Part shown: piece by piece, positions 35,163 through 44,086 of the stretch
Layout of the letters: every line of letters starts with the position of its first letter
How positions within the stretch are numbered: the first letter of the stretch is position 1
From: a bacterium
Lineage (GTDB): Bacteria > UBP15 > UBA6099
Direction: 5' to 3'
DNA length: 64,000 nucleotides
NCBI GenBank assembly: GCA_029564595.1
Contig: JAKQPS010000176.1
Coordinates: 1-64,000, forward strand
Notes under the pieces: model-generated
What the model saw: the letters and a program-made list of their open reading frames with translations, nothing else
Database searches by the model: none
What the model was told of the DNA's origin: nothing
Position numbers and translations under genes: made by a program

Positions 35163-35605
35163 GCTCGGCGCTCCATAGCTCTGAGAAGGGAGCGGCGGCG
35201 GGTTTCCATCGCGCGGGCCTGCTCGTCGGTCTCGTGGTCGTGTCCCATCAGGTGCAGGACGCTGTGTATGACAAGTTCGCGGAGTTTAGCGTCGAGCGAG
35301 ACGCCTTCCTCTGCGGCGTCGGCGATTGCGCGGCGGATGCCGATGACGATATCGCCGACGACGAGAGTCTCGCCGGGAGCCGGGGGGGCGACGCCGTCCA
35401 TCGGGAAACTGATAACGTCCGTCGGGCGGTCTTTGCCGCGCCAGCGGGCGTTGAGCGACTGGATGCGTTTGTCGCCGACGAGGATGATGGAAAGCTCGGC
35501 GTCCTTCCAGCCTTTGACAGCTTCGAGCGCGGAGGCGGCGTATCGGGCCAGAGCGCGCTCGTTGATTTTGACTTTGGTTTTGTTTTCAATCCATACGTTC
35601 GGCAT
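35159..35605 (-). CDS. ybeY: Endoribonuclease YbeY (rRNA maturation)
   Basis: 148 residues. The zinc site HSVLHLMGHDHE shows the three histidines (HxxxHxxxxxH) that define YbeY. SLNARWRGKDRPTDVISFPM is the other conserved block. The enzyme processes rRNA 3' ends and takes part in ribosome quality control. Order phoH, HD protein, ybeY, dgkA is the standard cluster found in many phyla. It overlaps dgkA by four bases and follows the HD protein gene by three. Confidence 0.94.
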   Translation of the reverse strand: MPNVWIENKTKVKINERALARYAASALEAVKGWKDAELSIILVGDKRIQSLNARWRGKDRPTDVISFPMDGVAPPAPGETLVVGDIVIGIRRAIADAAEEGVSLDAKLRELVIHSVLHLMGHDHETDEQARAMETRRRSLLRAMERRA

Positions 35606-35608
35606 TGT

Positions 35609-37753
35609 TCAACCCGCGCCGTTTTTTCTGGGCGCGGCCTCTCGCTCCTTGAACTCTTCGAGGTCGGGGTACTCCATACGTGAGTGATATACGCCCGCGA
35701 GGGTTTTCAGGAGCGAATTTCTGATAGAGTCGATTTGTTTTAGAGTGACGTCGCACTGTTCGAACTGGCCTTCGCGGAGGCGGGCGGCGACGATATTGTC
35801 CACGATGCTTTCGATGGCCTTGGGCGTGGGAGCCTTGAGGGAGCGGACGGCGGCCTCGCAGGAGTCGGCGAGCATGATGATAGCGCCCTCTATGCGGCTG
35901 GGGCGCGGGCCGGGATACCTGAACCTGTTTTCGCCGACGTCCTCGCACTCGCCCGCTTCAACGCGGGCGCGCGCCTGCTGATAGAAGAAAGATATCAGGC
36001 AAGTGCCGTGGTGCTCGGAGATAAGCTCGATCACCTCTTCCGGCAGCCGGTTTTCGCGGGCCATCTCGACGCCGTCTTTGACGTGAGAGGAGATGACGAG
36101 CGCGCCGAGGGTCGGGGCGACATCCGTCAACTGGCTCAGGCCGTCCATGCGGTTCTCTATGAAGAAGTACGGTCGCTTGAGCTTGCCGATATCGTGGTAG
36201 TAGCAAGCAATGCGGACCAGCAGGGCGTCCGCGCCGACCGCCTCGGCGGCGGTCTCGGCGAGATTGCCGACGAGTATCGAGTGGTGATAAGTGCCGGGGG
36301 CCTCGATGAGCAGCTTCTTTAGCAGCGGCTCTTCCGGGTTGGAGAGTTCGAGGAGCCTGTGGGGAGTGGTGACGTTGAACACTTTTTCATAGGCGGGCAT
36401 AAGCCCGGCGGCGAAAACGAAAGACAGCATGCCGTTGAGTCCGCCGAAAATGAAGATGTTTATCGCGGCGTCCGCCGCGGATGAAAACTTGATGAGGGTT
36501 ATGATGAGGATAGAGACCATGCTAATGACCGACACGGCGGCTCCGGCCTTCATGAGGTTGTCTTTGTCGTGCGTGCGGACAGAATAGAAATATGCCGCGA
36601 GAGACGAGGCGATGGCCACAAGCAGATGTTCGGCGGCCATTTCGAGAGAGAGCGCGGTCATCGCGAGGAAGACAGGCATGGCTGCCAGCGTCATCAGGCG
36701 GCTGAGCATTACGCACATGAGGATGGTCGAGGTTCCGGCGGCGACGCCGATTAGATAGCCGGAAAAACTGGGGACTCTAATGATGAGGGCCGACCACGCT
36801 GCGGCAAGCGCAAGAAGAGTGGCGAAGATAAGGAGTTTCTTTTCATCCCTGTAAACGCGAGGATGGAAGGTTTTTATGAAAGCGCCGATGATGAGGAATG
36901 AAAGAGCGATAAGAAGAGCCTTGCCAGCAAGGCGGTTCCACGAGTCGCCGCCGGAGCCGACGCCTGACGTCTTCATGATGTCGAGGTGTTTGGCGCTGAT
37001 GGGATCGCCCCTGCGGACGATGACCTCATTTTTCCGGATAGTCCTCACAACGGGCGGAGCCGATTGGGCGGCCTCTTTGCGAAGGTTCTCCGTGGCCTCG
37101 GCGTCAGTTTCGAGGTTCGACTTCACCGCCACGCTGACGATGTCATGCGCTACTGAAGAGATGGAGGGATCTAAGTCGTCCTGCCGGGCGAGTCTGCCTG
37201 CTTCTTCGGCTATGCCCATAATGTCGCCGGAGCCGACGTTTTCCATTTCGCCCAAGCGGTTTAGGGCGGTGGAGACGGCTACCCACAACTGTACGGCCTT
37301 CTCGACATCCATCGAAAGAAGGGCGCGAACGGAATCGCCGCCGAGGCCGAAATCGTAGAGTTCCTTTTCGAGGCGGGAGAAGTTCTCTGCGGGGCCGCGG
37401 GAGCGGAGAGTTTCGAGCAGTCTCTGAAAAACATCCTCGATGCCGCTTCTGAAGCCGGGAGCGAGAGAATAAACCGGCTCGATTTTTTCGGCTGCCGCGC
37501 GGCGAGCGGCCTCAGTGGCCTCCGCGTCCTCATATTCCATAGTGCGGGGGGACACGATGTCGGACTCCACGATGTCGCCCGCGCGGTAGGCGGAGCCGCC
37601 GAAGGAGCCGTAGAGATAAAGGCCGCAGACGACGAAGTAAAGCGCGACGGCAATCGCCGCGCGCCTGCCGCCGCCCATCCTTAAGTCCGCCAGAGCGTCG
37701 AGAACGCGCGCGCCGAACGGGGAGTTCCCTGCCCTTTTATTGTTTTTCGTCAA
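35609..37753 (-). CDS. 7TM-HD phosphohydrolase (PgpH-type, cyclic di-AMP phosphodiesterase family)
   Basis: 714 residues. One N-terminal TM is followed by a large extracytoplasmic 7TMR-HDED-like domain (about 60-290), seven TM helices (about 300-470) and a cytoplasmic HD domain with YYHDIGKLKRPYFFIEN near 520. In Listeria PgpH this architecture hydrolyses c-di-AMP. No diadenylate cyclase is visible in this window, so the substrate here is inferred from the family. It starts with TTG at 37753 overlapping the phoH stop (TTGA). Confidence 0.9.
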   Translation of the reverse strand: MTKNNKRAGNSPFGARVLDALADLRMGGGRRAAIAVALYFVVCGLYLYGSFGGSAYRAGDIVESDIVSPRTMEYEDAEATEAARRAAAEKIEPVYSLAPGFRSGIEDVFQRLLETLRSRGPAENFSRLEKELYDFGLGGDSVRALLSMDVEKAVQLWVAVSTALNRLGEMENVGSGDIMGIAEEAGRLARQDDLDPSISSVAHDIVSVAVKSNLETDAEATENLRKEAAQSAPPVVRTIRKNEVIVRRGDPISAKHLDIMKTSGVGSGGDSWNRLAGKALLIALSFLIIGAFIKTFHPRVYRDEKKLLIFATLLALAAAWSALIIRVPSFSGYLIGVAAGTSTILMCVMLSRLMTLAAMPVFLAMTALSLEMAAEHLLVAIASSLAAYFYSVRTHDKDNLMKAGAAVSVISMVSILIITLIKFSSAADAAINIFIFGGLNGMLSFVFAAGLMPAYEKVFNVTTPHRLLELSNPEEPLLKKLLIEAPGTYHHSILVGNLAETAAEAVGADALLVRIACYYHDIGKLKRPYFFIENRMDGLSQLTDVAPTLGALVISSHVKDGVEMARENRLPEEVIELISEHHGTCLISFFYQQARARVEAGECEDVGENRFRYPGPRPSRIEGAIIMLADSCEAAVRSLKAPTPKAIESIVDNIVAARLREGQFEQCDVTLKQIDSIRNSLLKTLAGVYHSRMEYPDLEEFKEREAAPRKNGAG

Positions 37754-38712
37754 TTAACGTCACCTTCGCCGTTTTCGCTCTCGTAAGCGCGGATGATTTT
37801 CGCGACAAGCTCATGCCGCACCACGTCGAGTTTGCTGAATCTGACGAACTTGATTTCCGGCAGGCTGCGCAGACGCCGCTCGGCGTCCACCAAGCCCGAC
37901 ATTTTTTCCGGCGGCAGGTCGATTTGAGTGACGTCCCCCGTGATGACCGCCCGGGAGCGCGAGCCGAGTCGGGTGAGGAACATCTTCATCTGCTCGACCG
38001 TAGTGTTCTGCGCTTCGTCCAGTATAACATAAGCGTCTTCGAGAGTCCTGCCCCGCATGAAAGCGAGCGGGGCGACTTCGATAACTCCGGTGTCCATCAG
38101 TCGGCGGCATTTCTCGAAGTTCATCATCGCGAACAAGGCGTCGTAGACGGGCCTCAGGTAGGGATCGACCTTTTCCTGAAAATCGCCGGGAAGGAAGCCG
38201 AGTTTTTCGCCGGCTTCGACTGCCGGACGGCAGATTATAATGCGTTTTACGGCCTCCTCCGCAAGGCAGTTGACCGCGACCGCGACCGCGAGGTAGGTCT
38301 TGCCGGTTCCGGCGGGGCCGATGGCAAAAACGAGGTCGTTTTTCATAATCGCGCGGATGTAGTCGCGCTGGGTGGGGCTGCGGGGGCTGATGGAGCGGCC
38401 GGTTCCGTTGTGGGTTTTGACGACCGCGTCCTCGCCCTCGTCGCCGTCGCCGTTTATTAGCATGGCGCCGTACTTGAAGTCGGCGCCGGTGACGCTGCCG
38501 CCCTTGCGGAGGCGTTCGAGGAGGCGTTCAAGCATTTCCGCCGCCTGCGCGGCCAGAGCGCCGCTAAGCTTGACCTCGCCGTCCCTGTAGGAGCAGGTCA
38601 CGCCCGCTTCCCGCTCCAGCCATTTGAGGTTTTCGTCCCTGTTTCCGAACAGGCCGAGGGCTTCGTCCTGACTGTTGAGCCTGACTATCGATTTTTTCTT
38701 TTTATCTCCCAA
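37750..38712 (-). CDS. phoH: PhoH-family ATPase
   Basis: 320 residues. Walker A IGPAGTGKT at 132-139 and Walker B YVILDEAQN near 237; TRLGSRSRAVITGDVTQIDLP is the typical sensor block. An N-terminal KH-like segment precedes the ATPase, as in PhoH/PhoL proteins linked to RNA metabolism and ribosome work with YbeY. The start is TTG at 38712, because an in-frame stop lies directly before it, and AAGGA is seven bases upstream. It abuts rsmE without a gap. Confidence 0.93.
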   Translation of the reverse strand: MGDKKKKSIVRLNSQDEALGLFGNRDENLKWLEREAGVTCSYRDGEVKLSGALAAQAAEMLERLLERLRKGGSVTGADFKYGAMLINGDGDEGEDAVVKTHNGTGRSISPRSPTQRDYIRAIMKNDLVFAIGPAGTGKTYLAVAVAVNCLAEEAVKRIIICRPAVEAGEKLGFLPGDFQEKVDPYLRPVYDALFAMMNFEKCRRLMDTGVIEVAPLAFMRGRTLEDAYVILDEAQNTTVEQMKMFLTRLGSRSRAVITGDVTQIDLPPEKMSGLVDAERRLRSLPEIKFVRFSKLDVVRHELVAKIIRAYESENGEGDVN

Positions 38713-39429
38713 TCATACATCCTTTCCGGCCAGCGAGAAGATAGCCGCCGCCGCTATAGCCGCCGTTTCAGCCCGGAGAATGAGCGGGCCGAGAGCCGCC
38801 GCGCGGAAACCCGAGTCGGCAGCCGCCCTCGATTCCGAGTCCGACCAGTCGCCTTCCGGGCCGACCATCACAACTGTTTCGCCGTCTTCAAGCTCGCGGA
38901 CGGCTGTTGCGAACGATTCCGCCGCGCCGCGAGTTATAAGTATAAATTTATTAGGCGCGCCGGATAGGCGGGCGACCGCCGAAGCTAGGTTTTCCGGCTC
39001 GCAGATTTCCGGCGCTCTGCCCGCGCATTGCGCCGAAGCTCCGCCGAGTATTCGCCGCCACCGCTCCAGCCTTTCAGAGGAATCCTCGCCGGAGAGTTTA
39101 GCGACGCTTCTTTCGGCGGCAAGGGGGATTATTCGGCCAACGCCCAGTTCGGCGGCCTTTTCAAGGAGCAAATCCCACCTTCTGCCTTTAAGAAGGGCGG
39201 CGGCAAGAGTGAGCCGCGAGCCGGGAGTCTCCGGCAAATCCCTCTCGGCGACCACATCCGCCAGAACCGCGCCTCCGTCGAACCCCGCAACGCGGAGTAT
39301 CCGTTCGCGGGAGCCGTCGTAGCCTGCGAAGACATCGCCGACGCGCGCGCGCAGGACTTTCACCGCGTGCCGCGCGGCGGCTCCCCGCACAGCCGTTCCG
39401 TCGAAATCGTCAAGCCAGACCCGCTCCAA
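38713..39429 (-). CDS. rsmE: 16S rRNA m3U1498 methyltransferase RsmE
   Basis: 238 residues. VERVWLDD start, then RHAVKVLRARVGDVFAGYDG (PUA-like part), GRRWDLLLEKAAELGVGRI, and the SPOUT knot VVMVGPEGDWSDSE. These are the RsmE signatures. A TTG at 39429 is the likely start, with GAGG nine bases upstream located at the end of dnaJ. The enzyme methylates 16S rRNA U1498 using AdoMet. Position after dnaJ is common in bacteria. Confidence 0.92.
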   Translation of the reverse strand: MERVWLDDFDGTAVRGAAARHAVKVLRARVGDVFAGYDGSRERILRVAGFDGGAVLADVVAERDLPETPGSRLTLAAALLKGRRWDLLLEKAAELGVGRIIPLAAERSVAKLSGEDSSERLERWRRILGGASAQCAGRAPEICEPENLASAVARLSGAPNKFILITRGAAESFATAVRELEDGETVVMVGPEGDWSDSESRAAADSGFRAAALGPLILRAETAAIAAAAIFSLAGKDV

Positions 39430-39440
39430 GCGTCACCGCC

Positions 39441-40559
39441 TCACTTGAACATCTCGATAATTTTTTTAAGCGGGCCGGTCTGCGGACGCCTCAATTCCTC
39501 TCCGCCCGCTTCGGCGAATTCGGAGAGAAGTTTTTTCTGTTTGGAGTTAAGTTTTTTCGGCACGACCACTTTGACCATGACATGCTGGTCGCCCCTGCTC
39601 TTGCCACGAAGGTTCGGGAATCCTTTTTCGCGGAGCCGGAACACCATGCCTGATTGAGTTCCGGCGGGAATATCGATTTTTTCGGGGCCGCGAAGAGTGG
39701 GCACTTCGATTTCGTCTCCGAGGGCGGCTTGAGTGAAACTGATGGGGACCTCGCAGAAGATGTCCTGCCCGTTGCGTTTGAAGAACTCGTGTTCGGCGAC
39801 GAAGACGACGACGTAGAGGTCGCCGCGGGGGCCGCCGAGTTCGCCGGGCTCGCCTTCGCCGACGAGGCGCAGCTTCTGTCCGCTGTCCACCCCGGCGGGA
39901 ATGGAAATTTTTACTTTTTTCATGGCGCGGACCCTGCCTGAGCCGGAGCAGGCGCGGCAGGGGTCGGGAACCTGACGACCCGCGCCTCTGCACGCCGGGC
40001 AGGTGACAACACTCTGCATCTGGCCGAAAATGGTGTTGCTGACCTGCCTGACCTGTCCGGAGCCGCCGCAAGTCGAGCAAGTGACGGGGTGAGACCCGCT
40101 GGCAGAGCCTGTGCCGGAGCATTTTTCGCAGTCCACGATGGTTGGAATCTCGATTTCGGCGTCTTTGCCGAAGGCGGCGTCCCGGAAAGATATTTCGATG
40201 TCGTATCTGACATCCGCGCCGCGCGAGGGTCTGTGCTGGCGCCTGCCGCCTCGCGCTCCGCCGCCGCCGAAAAACATGTCGAAGATGTCGCCGAACCCGC
40301 TGAAACCGAAGTCCTCGAACCCGCCGCCGCCCCCGTTCATGCCGGAGTGGCCGAATGTGTCGTACTGCCTGCGCTTGTTGTCGTCGCTGAGGACTTGATA
40401 TGCCTCGGAGATTTGTTTAAAGCGCTCTTCGGCGGCTGCATCGCCGGGGTTAAGGTCGGGGTGCAGCTTGCGCGCCAGACGCCTGTACGATTTTTTTATT
40501 TCGTCGTTGGAAGCGTTTTTAGGCACTTCCAGCAGTTCGTAATAGTCCTGTTTCTCCAT
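39441..40559 (-). CDS. dnaJ: Chaperone DnaJ
   Basis: 372 residues. The J domain includes YYELLEVPKNASNDEIKKSY and the HPD motif in RKLHPDLNPGD. A Gly/Phe-rich stretch follows, then four zinc repeats (CEKCSGTG, CSTCGGSG, CPACRGAG, CRACSGSG) and the two C-terminal substrate-binding domains. It is a co-chaperone of DnaK. Unusually, neither dnaK nor grpE is next to it; the gene upstream is hrcA, 79 bp away. Confidence 0.96.
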   Translation of the reverse strand: MEKQDYYELLEVPKNASNDEIKKSYRRLARKLHPDLNPGDAAAEERFKQISEAYQVLSDDNKRRQYDTFGHSGMNGGGGGFEDFGFSGFGDIFDMFFGGGGARGGRRQHRPSRGADVRYDIEISFRDAAFGKDAEIEIPTIVDCEKCSGTGSASGSHPVTCSTCGGSGQVRQVSNTIFGQMQSVVTCPACRGAGRQVPDPCRACSGSGRVRAMKKVKISIPAGVDSGQKLRLVGEGEPGELGGPRGDLYVVVFVAEHEFFKRNGQDIFCEVPISFTQAALGDEIEVPTLRGPEKIDIPAGTQSGMVFRLREKGFPNLRGKSRGDQHVMVKVVVPKKLNSKQKKLLSEFAEAGGEELRRPQTGPLKKIIEMFK

Positions 40560-40638
40560 CCCTCTGGTTGTCGTCTCCCATGTGTGATTTAACGGCGGCC
40601 GGTCGTCCTTTTCTCGGCGGCGGGGATTATCGAAGGAG

Positions 40639-41664
40639 TCAGAGCCTCGGATACTTATCGAGAGCGTGGCTTAATGCCCCCGCCATGTCGCGGACGAGCC
40701 AGATCATGCGCGCGTAGTCCATGCGGCGCGGGCCGATGACGCCGATGGCGCCGAGCGTCTGGTCGCCGAACCTGAAGCAACTTTTCACCACGCTGCACTC
40801 GCGCAGCGCGCCGAGACTGTTCTCCCTGCCGATCACCACGCTCACCGAGTCCCCGGAATCTCTTGTCTCGAACATCTCCGACCCGCTCTCCGCGCTGTCA
40901 ATCAATTCCAGCACCTGCCCCATCGCCCCGACGTTCTGAAACTCCGGATGCCTGACCAATTTGGCGGTCCCGTCGAAATATATCTTGCGCCCGAAAGCGA
41001 AAATCAACTCCTCGAAGAATCTTTTCAAACCGCCGTAAAGAAGTTCCTCGCTGATGCGGACGTCCCTGACGGCGGCGGCGAGCGCTCCGGAGGTCACCTC
41101 CACGAGGCGAAGCCCCGCGAGCCTTTCGTTCAGCGTTTTTGCCAGATGTTTCAGCGGCAGTCTGTCCGCGTGCGTCGGAAGCTCGACCAGCCTGTTTTCT
41201 ATCAGGCCGTTGCTCATGACCAGAATAATCAGCAGCCCGTTGGCGGAGACGGCGGTCAACTCGATGCGGGCGATTCTGCTCATGTCCTCTCCGGGCGCGG
41301 CCACAAACGACAGGCAGTCGCCCATCTCGGACAGCAGTTCGGACGCCTTCTCGAACAATTGCTCCAGCTTGAAGCGGATGATGTCGAGAGACTGCTGGAC
41401 GCCGCGACATTCCTCTTCCGCCGCTCTGTACTCGTCAAGAAGATAGTCAACGAAGAACCTGTAACCGGGGTCTCCGGGAACGCGGCCCGCGGAAGTGTGC
41501 GGCTGTTCGAGGTATCCTTCCTCTGAAAGCTCATGCATGGCGTTCCTGACGGTGGCCGGGCTGACGCCGAGCCGCTCGGCTATTCGTTTCGAGCCGACAG
41601 GCGCGCACGTGCCGACGTAGTCGGTGACGACGTGCTTGAGGATATTAGCTTTGCGTTCCTTCAT
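40639..41664 (-). CDS. hrcA: Heat-inducible transcription repressor HrcA
   Basis: 341 residues. The N-terminal winged helix (ILKHVVTDYVGTCAPVGSKR, VSPATVRNAMHELSEEGYLE) and QPHTSAGRVPGDPGYRFFVD are diagnostic. The protein binds CIRCE (TTAGCACTC-N9-GAGTGCTAA) and represses chaperone genes. I found no CIRCE element upstream of hrcA, dnaJ or hsp20 in this window, so its targets lie elsewhere or its operator has diverged. Confidence 0.94.
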   Translation of the reverse strand: MKERKANILKHVVTDYVGTCAPVGSKRIAERLGVSPATVRNAMHELSEEGYLEQPHTSAGRVPGDPGYRFFVDYLLDEYRAAEEECRGVQQSLDIIRFKLEQLFEKASELLSEMGDCLSFVAAPGEDMSRIARIELTAVSANGLLIILVMSNGLIENRLVELPTHADRLPLKHLAKTLNERLAGLRLVEVTSGALAAAVRDVRISEELLYGGLKRFFEELIFAFGRKIYFDGTAKLVRHPEFQNVGAMGQVLELIDSAESGSEMFETRDSGDSVSVVIGRENSLGALRECSVVKSCFRFGDQTLGAIGVIGPRRMDYARMIWLVRDMAGALSHALDKYPRL

Positions 41665-41714
41665 GCCAGCATGCTCCGCCGGGCCGGAATCTCTCTCCGG
41701 CTCGCCTGCGCAAA

Positions 41715-41743
41715 ATTATAACAAATAGTCAAATTAATGCCAT
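41715..41743 (-). promoter_or_regulatory. Promoter of the hrcA-dnaJ unit
   Basis: On the minus strand ATGGCA (41743-41738) and a perfect TATAAT (41720-41715) are 17 bp apart. No CIRCE inverted repeat overlaps them. A promoter here would allow transcription of hrcA and the genes after it independently of rpoD-leuB. Confidence 0.5.
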
Positions 41744-41795
41744 TATCGACGCCCGCCCCGCCCCGGAGCAAACCGGAACAGGTCGCGCGGCGGCC

Positions 41796-42860
41796 TCACT
41801 CTACAGCCAGTTTCGCAACCAGATCGCCCACCTCGGAGGTGGACATGCCCATCTTTCCGGCGGACATCGACTTGAGGCGGTTTCCGGTCACTTCCATCAC
41901 GGCGCGTTCGACCGCCGCCGCCGCGTCGGCCAGTCCGAGATGATCCAGCATCATCTGCATGGCGCATATAGCCGCCAGCGGATTGATGATATTCATACCG
42001 GTGTATTTCGGGGCGGAGCCGCCTATAGGCTCGAACATGGACACGCCTTTCGGGTTGATATTTCCGCCCGCCGCTATCCCCATTCCCCCCTGCACCATCG
42101 CGCCGAGGTCGGTGATTATGTCGCCGAACATGTTGTCGGTCACGATGACGTCGAACCATTCCGGATTCTTGACCATCCACATGCAGGTGGCGTCCACGTG
42201 CGCGTAGTCCGTCTTCACGTCCGGGTATTCCGAGGCTATTTCGTTGAAAGCGCGTTCCCACAGTCCGAACGCGAAAGTGAGCACGTTGGTTTTTCCGCAG
42301 AGGGTGAGTTTCTTCTCCCCGCCGCGTTTGCGGCAAAGCTCGAATGCGTATCTCAGGCAGCGCTCGACGCCGAACCGGGTGTTGACGGACTCCTGAACGG
42401 CCACCTCGTGAGGAGTCCCCTCGCGCAGCATTCCGCCCGCGCCCGTGTACAGCCCTTCGGTGTTCTCCCGCACCACCACGAAGTCGATGTCTTCCGGCTT
42501 CTTGTCCGCAAGCGGCGTCTCCACTCCCGGATAGAGTTTCACCGGGCGCAGGTTAATGTATTGATCAAGCTCGAAGCGGAGCCTGAGCAGGATGCCCTTT
42601 TCGAGGATGCCGGGTTTCACGTCCGGATGACCGATAGCGCCGAGGAAGATCGAGTCGAACCCTCGCAGGTCCGCCACTGCGGTGTCGGGAAGAACCTCGC
42701 CGGTTCTCTTGAAACGTTCTCCGCCGAAATCGAATGTTTCGGTCTCGTATTTGAAACCGAATTTGTCCGCCACTGCGGACATGACTTTGAGACCCTCGTC
42801 GACTACCTCCGGGCCTGTCCCGTCTCCGGGGATCACAGCGATTTTGTAAACTTTGCTCAT
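41796..42860 (-). CDS. leuB: 3-isopropylmalate dehydrogenase-like decarboxylating dehydrogenase
   Basis: 354 residues. [19 protein letters not shown], then [20 protein letters not shown] with the substrate-binding arginines, [13 protein letters not shown], and [20 protein letters not shown] with the metal-binding aspartates. [16 protein letters not shown] is the NAD-binding loop. The segment with [19 protein letters not shown] is close to the LeuB type found in actinobacteria. Tartrate or isocitrate/homoisocitrate dehydrogenases are alternatives, because no other leucine genes are adjacent. It lies 57 bp after rpoD in the same direction. Confidence 0.8.
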   Translation of the reverse strand: MSKVYKIAVIPGDGTGPEVVDEGLKVMSAVADKFGFKYETETFDFGGERFKRTGEVLPDTAVADLRGFDSIFLGAIGHPDVKPGILEKGILLRLRFELDQYINLRPVKLYPGVETPLADKKPEDIDFVVVRENTEGLYTGAGGMLREGTPHEVAVQESVNTRFGVERCLRYAFELCRKRGGEKKLTLCGKTNVLTFAFGLWERAFNEIASEYPDVKTDYAHVDATCMWMVKNPEWFDVIVTDNMFGDIITDLGAMVQGGMGIAAGGNINPKGVSMFEPIGGSAPKYTGMNIINPLAAICAMQMMLDHLGLADAAAAVERAVMEVTGNRLKSMSAGKMGMSTSEVGDLVAKLAVE

Positions 42861-42917
42861 GTTGCCTGTCCTTTCGGAATATAGTTCGGGGTCGCGCCGC
42901 TCGCGGCGGCCCCGCGT

Positions 42918-44033
42918 TTACTGTTCGAGATATCCTTTCAGCGTCTTGCTTCTGCTGGGATGGCGCAGTTTGCGAAGCGCCTTGGCCTCTATCTGCCTTA
43001 TCCTCTCGCGCGTCACGTTGAACTGTTTGCCGACCTCTTCGAGGGTTCTGGGATGGCCGTCGTTGAGTCCGAAGCGAAGTTCCAGCACCTTGCGCTCTCG
43101 GTCGGAGAGCGTGTGCAGCACGCTCTGGAGATGCTCCTTGAGGAGCAGCCCGGCGGCGGCCTCTATCGGCGGCTCCGCCCCGTGGTCTTCGAGGAAGTCC
43201 CTCAGGTGGCTGTCCTCCTCTTCCCCGATGGGAGTTTCGAGAGATATCGGTTTCTGCGCGATTTTCAATATTTCCCTGACCTTCGCGCGGGATATGTTCA
43301 TCTCGTTGGCCAGCTCCGCCTCGCTCGCCTCCCTGCCAAGTTCCTGCATCAGGTGTCGCGACACTTTAATGAGTTTGTTAATTGTCTCCACCATGTGGAC
43401 GGGCTTGCGGATGATGTCGCCCTGATCTGCCAGCGCGCGGGTGATGGCCTGCCGTATCCACCACGTGGCGTACGTGCTGAACTTGTAGCCCTTGTGATAG
43501 TCGAATTTCTCCACCGCTCGTATCAGGCCGAGATTCCCCTCCTGTATCAGGTCGAGGAAGTTCATTCCGTGCCCGACGTATTTTTTCGCGATGGAGACGA
43601 CTAGTCGGAGATTGGCCTCGGTGAGCTTCTGTTTGCCTTCCTCTACGCCCGCCTCCATCATCTTGGCGAAGATGACCTCCTCCTCGGCGGAAATGAGCGG
43701 AACCTGCCCTATCTCCTTGAGGTACAGCCGGACGGAGTCGTCGATGCGGATGTCTCCCGGCAGCCTCAGCAACAGGCTGATGTCGAGGTCGGCCTTGTCA
43801 ACCAGTTCAGCAGGCTCCTCGATTTCCTTGTCCAGAAGATTGGAGCCGTCGTTGTCAATGATATCGACATCGAGGTCGAGAAAGTCGTTGAAGATGTTCT
43901 CTATCGCCTCCGGGTCGAGGTCCTGCTTGCACATTATTTCGTCAATGTCGCAGTATTTCACGGAGCCGTCTTTTTTCGCCTTCGTGTAAAGTTCGGAAAG
44001 AGACTGGTTGGCTTTAAGAACCGCTGATGGCAT
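42918..44033 (-). CDS. rpoD: Primary sigma factor RpoD (sigma-70)
   Basis: 371 residues. A short region 1.1 (about 1-60) is followed by [20 protein letters not shown] (1.2). Region 2 has [20 protein letters not shown] and [20 protein letters not shown], with the -10 recognition helix; region 3 is [14 protein letters not shown]. Region 4 has [20 protein letters not shown], the -35 helix-turn-helix. The non-conserved insert of E. coli RpoD is absent, giving the compact length. The many TTGACA/TATAAT-type promoters in this window match its expected specificity. It follows dnaG as in the classic macromolecular synthesis operon. Confidence 0.96.
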   Translation of the reverse strand: MPSAVLKANQSLSELYTKAKKDGSVKYCDIDEIMCKQDLDPEAIENIFNDFLDLDVDIIDNDGSNLLDKEIEEPAELVDKADLDISLLLRLPGDIRIDDSVRLYLKEIGQVPLISAEEEVIFAKMMEAGVEEGKQKLTEANLRLVVSIAKKYVGHGMNFLDLIQEGNLGLIRAVEKFDYHKGYKFSTYATWWIRQAITRALADQGDIIRKPVHMVETINKLIKVSRHLMQELGREASEAELANEMNISRAKVREILKIAQKPISLETPIGEEEDSHLRDFLEDHGAEPPIEAAAGLLLKEHLQSVLHTLSDRERKVLELRFGLNDGHPRTLEEVGKQFNVTRERIRQIEAKALRKLRHPSRSKTLKGYLEQ

Positions 44034-44086
44034 TGCCGTTCCTCCCCGTTGATGTCGCCGCGGGCGCGGCTCGCATTCTTATGCGT

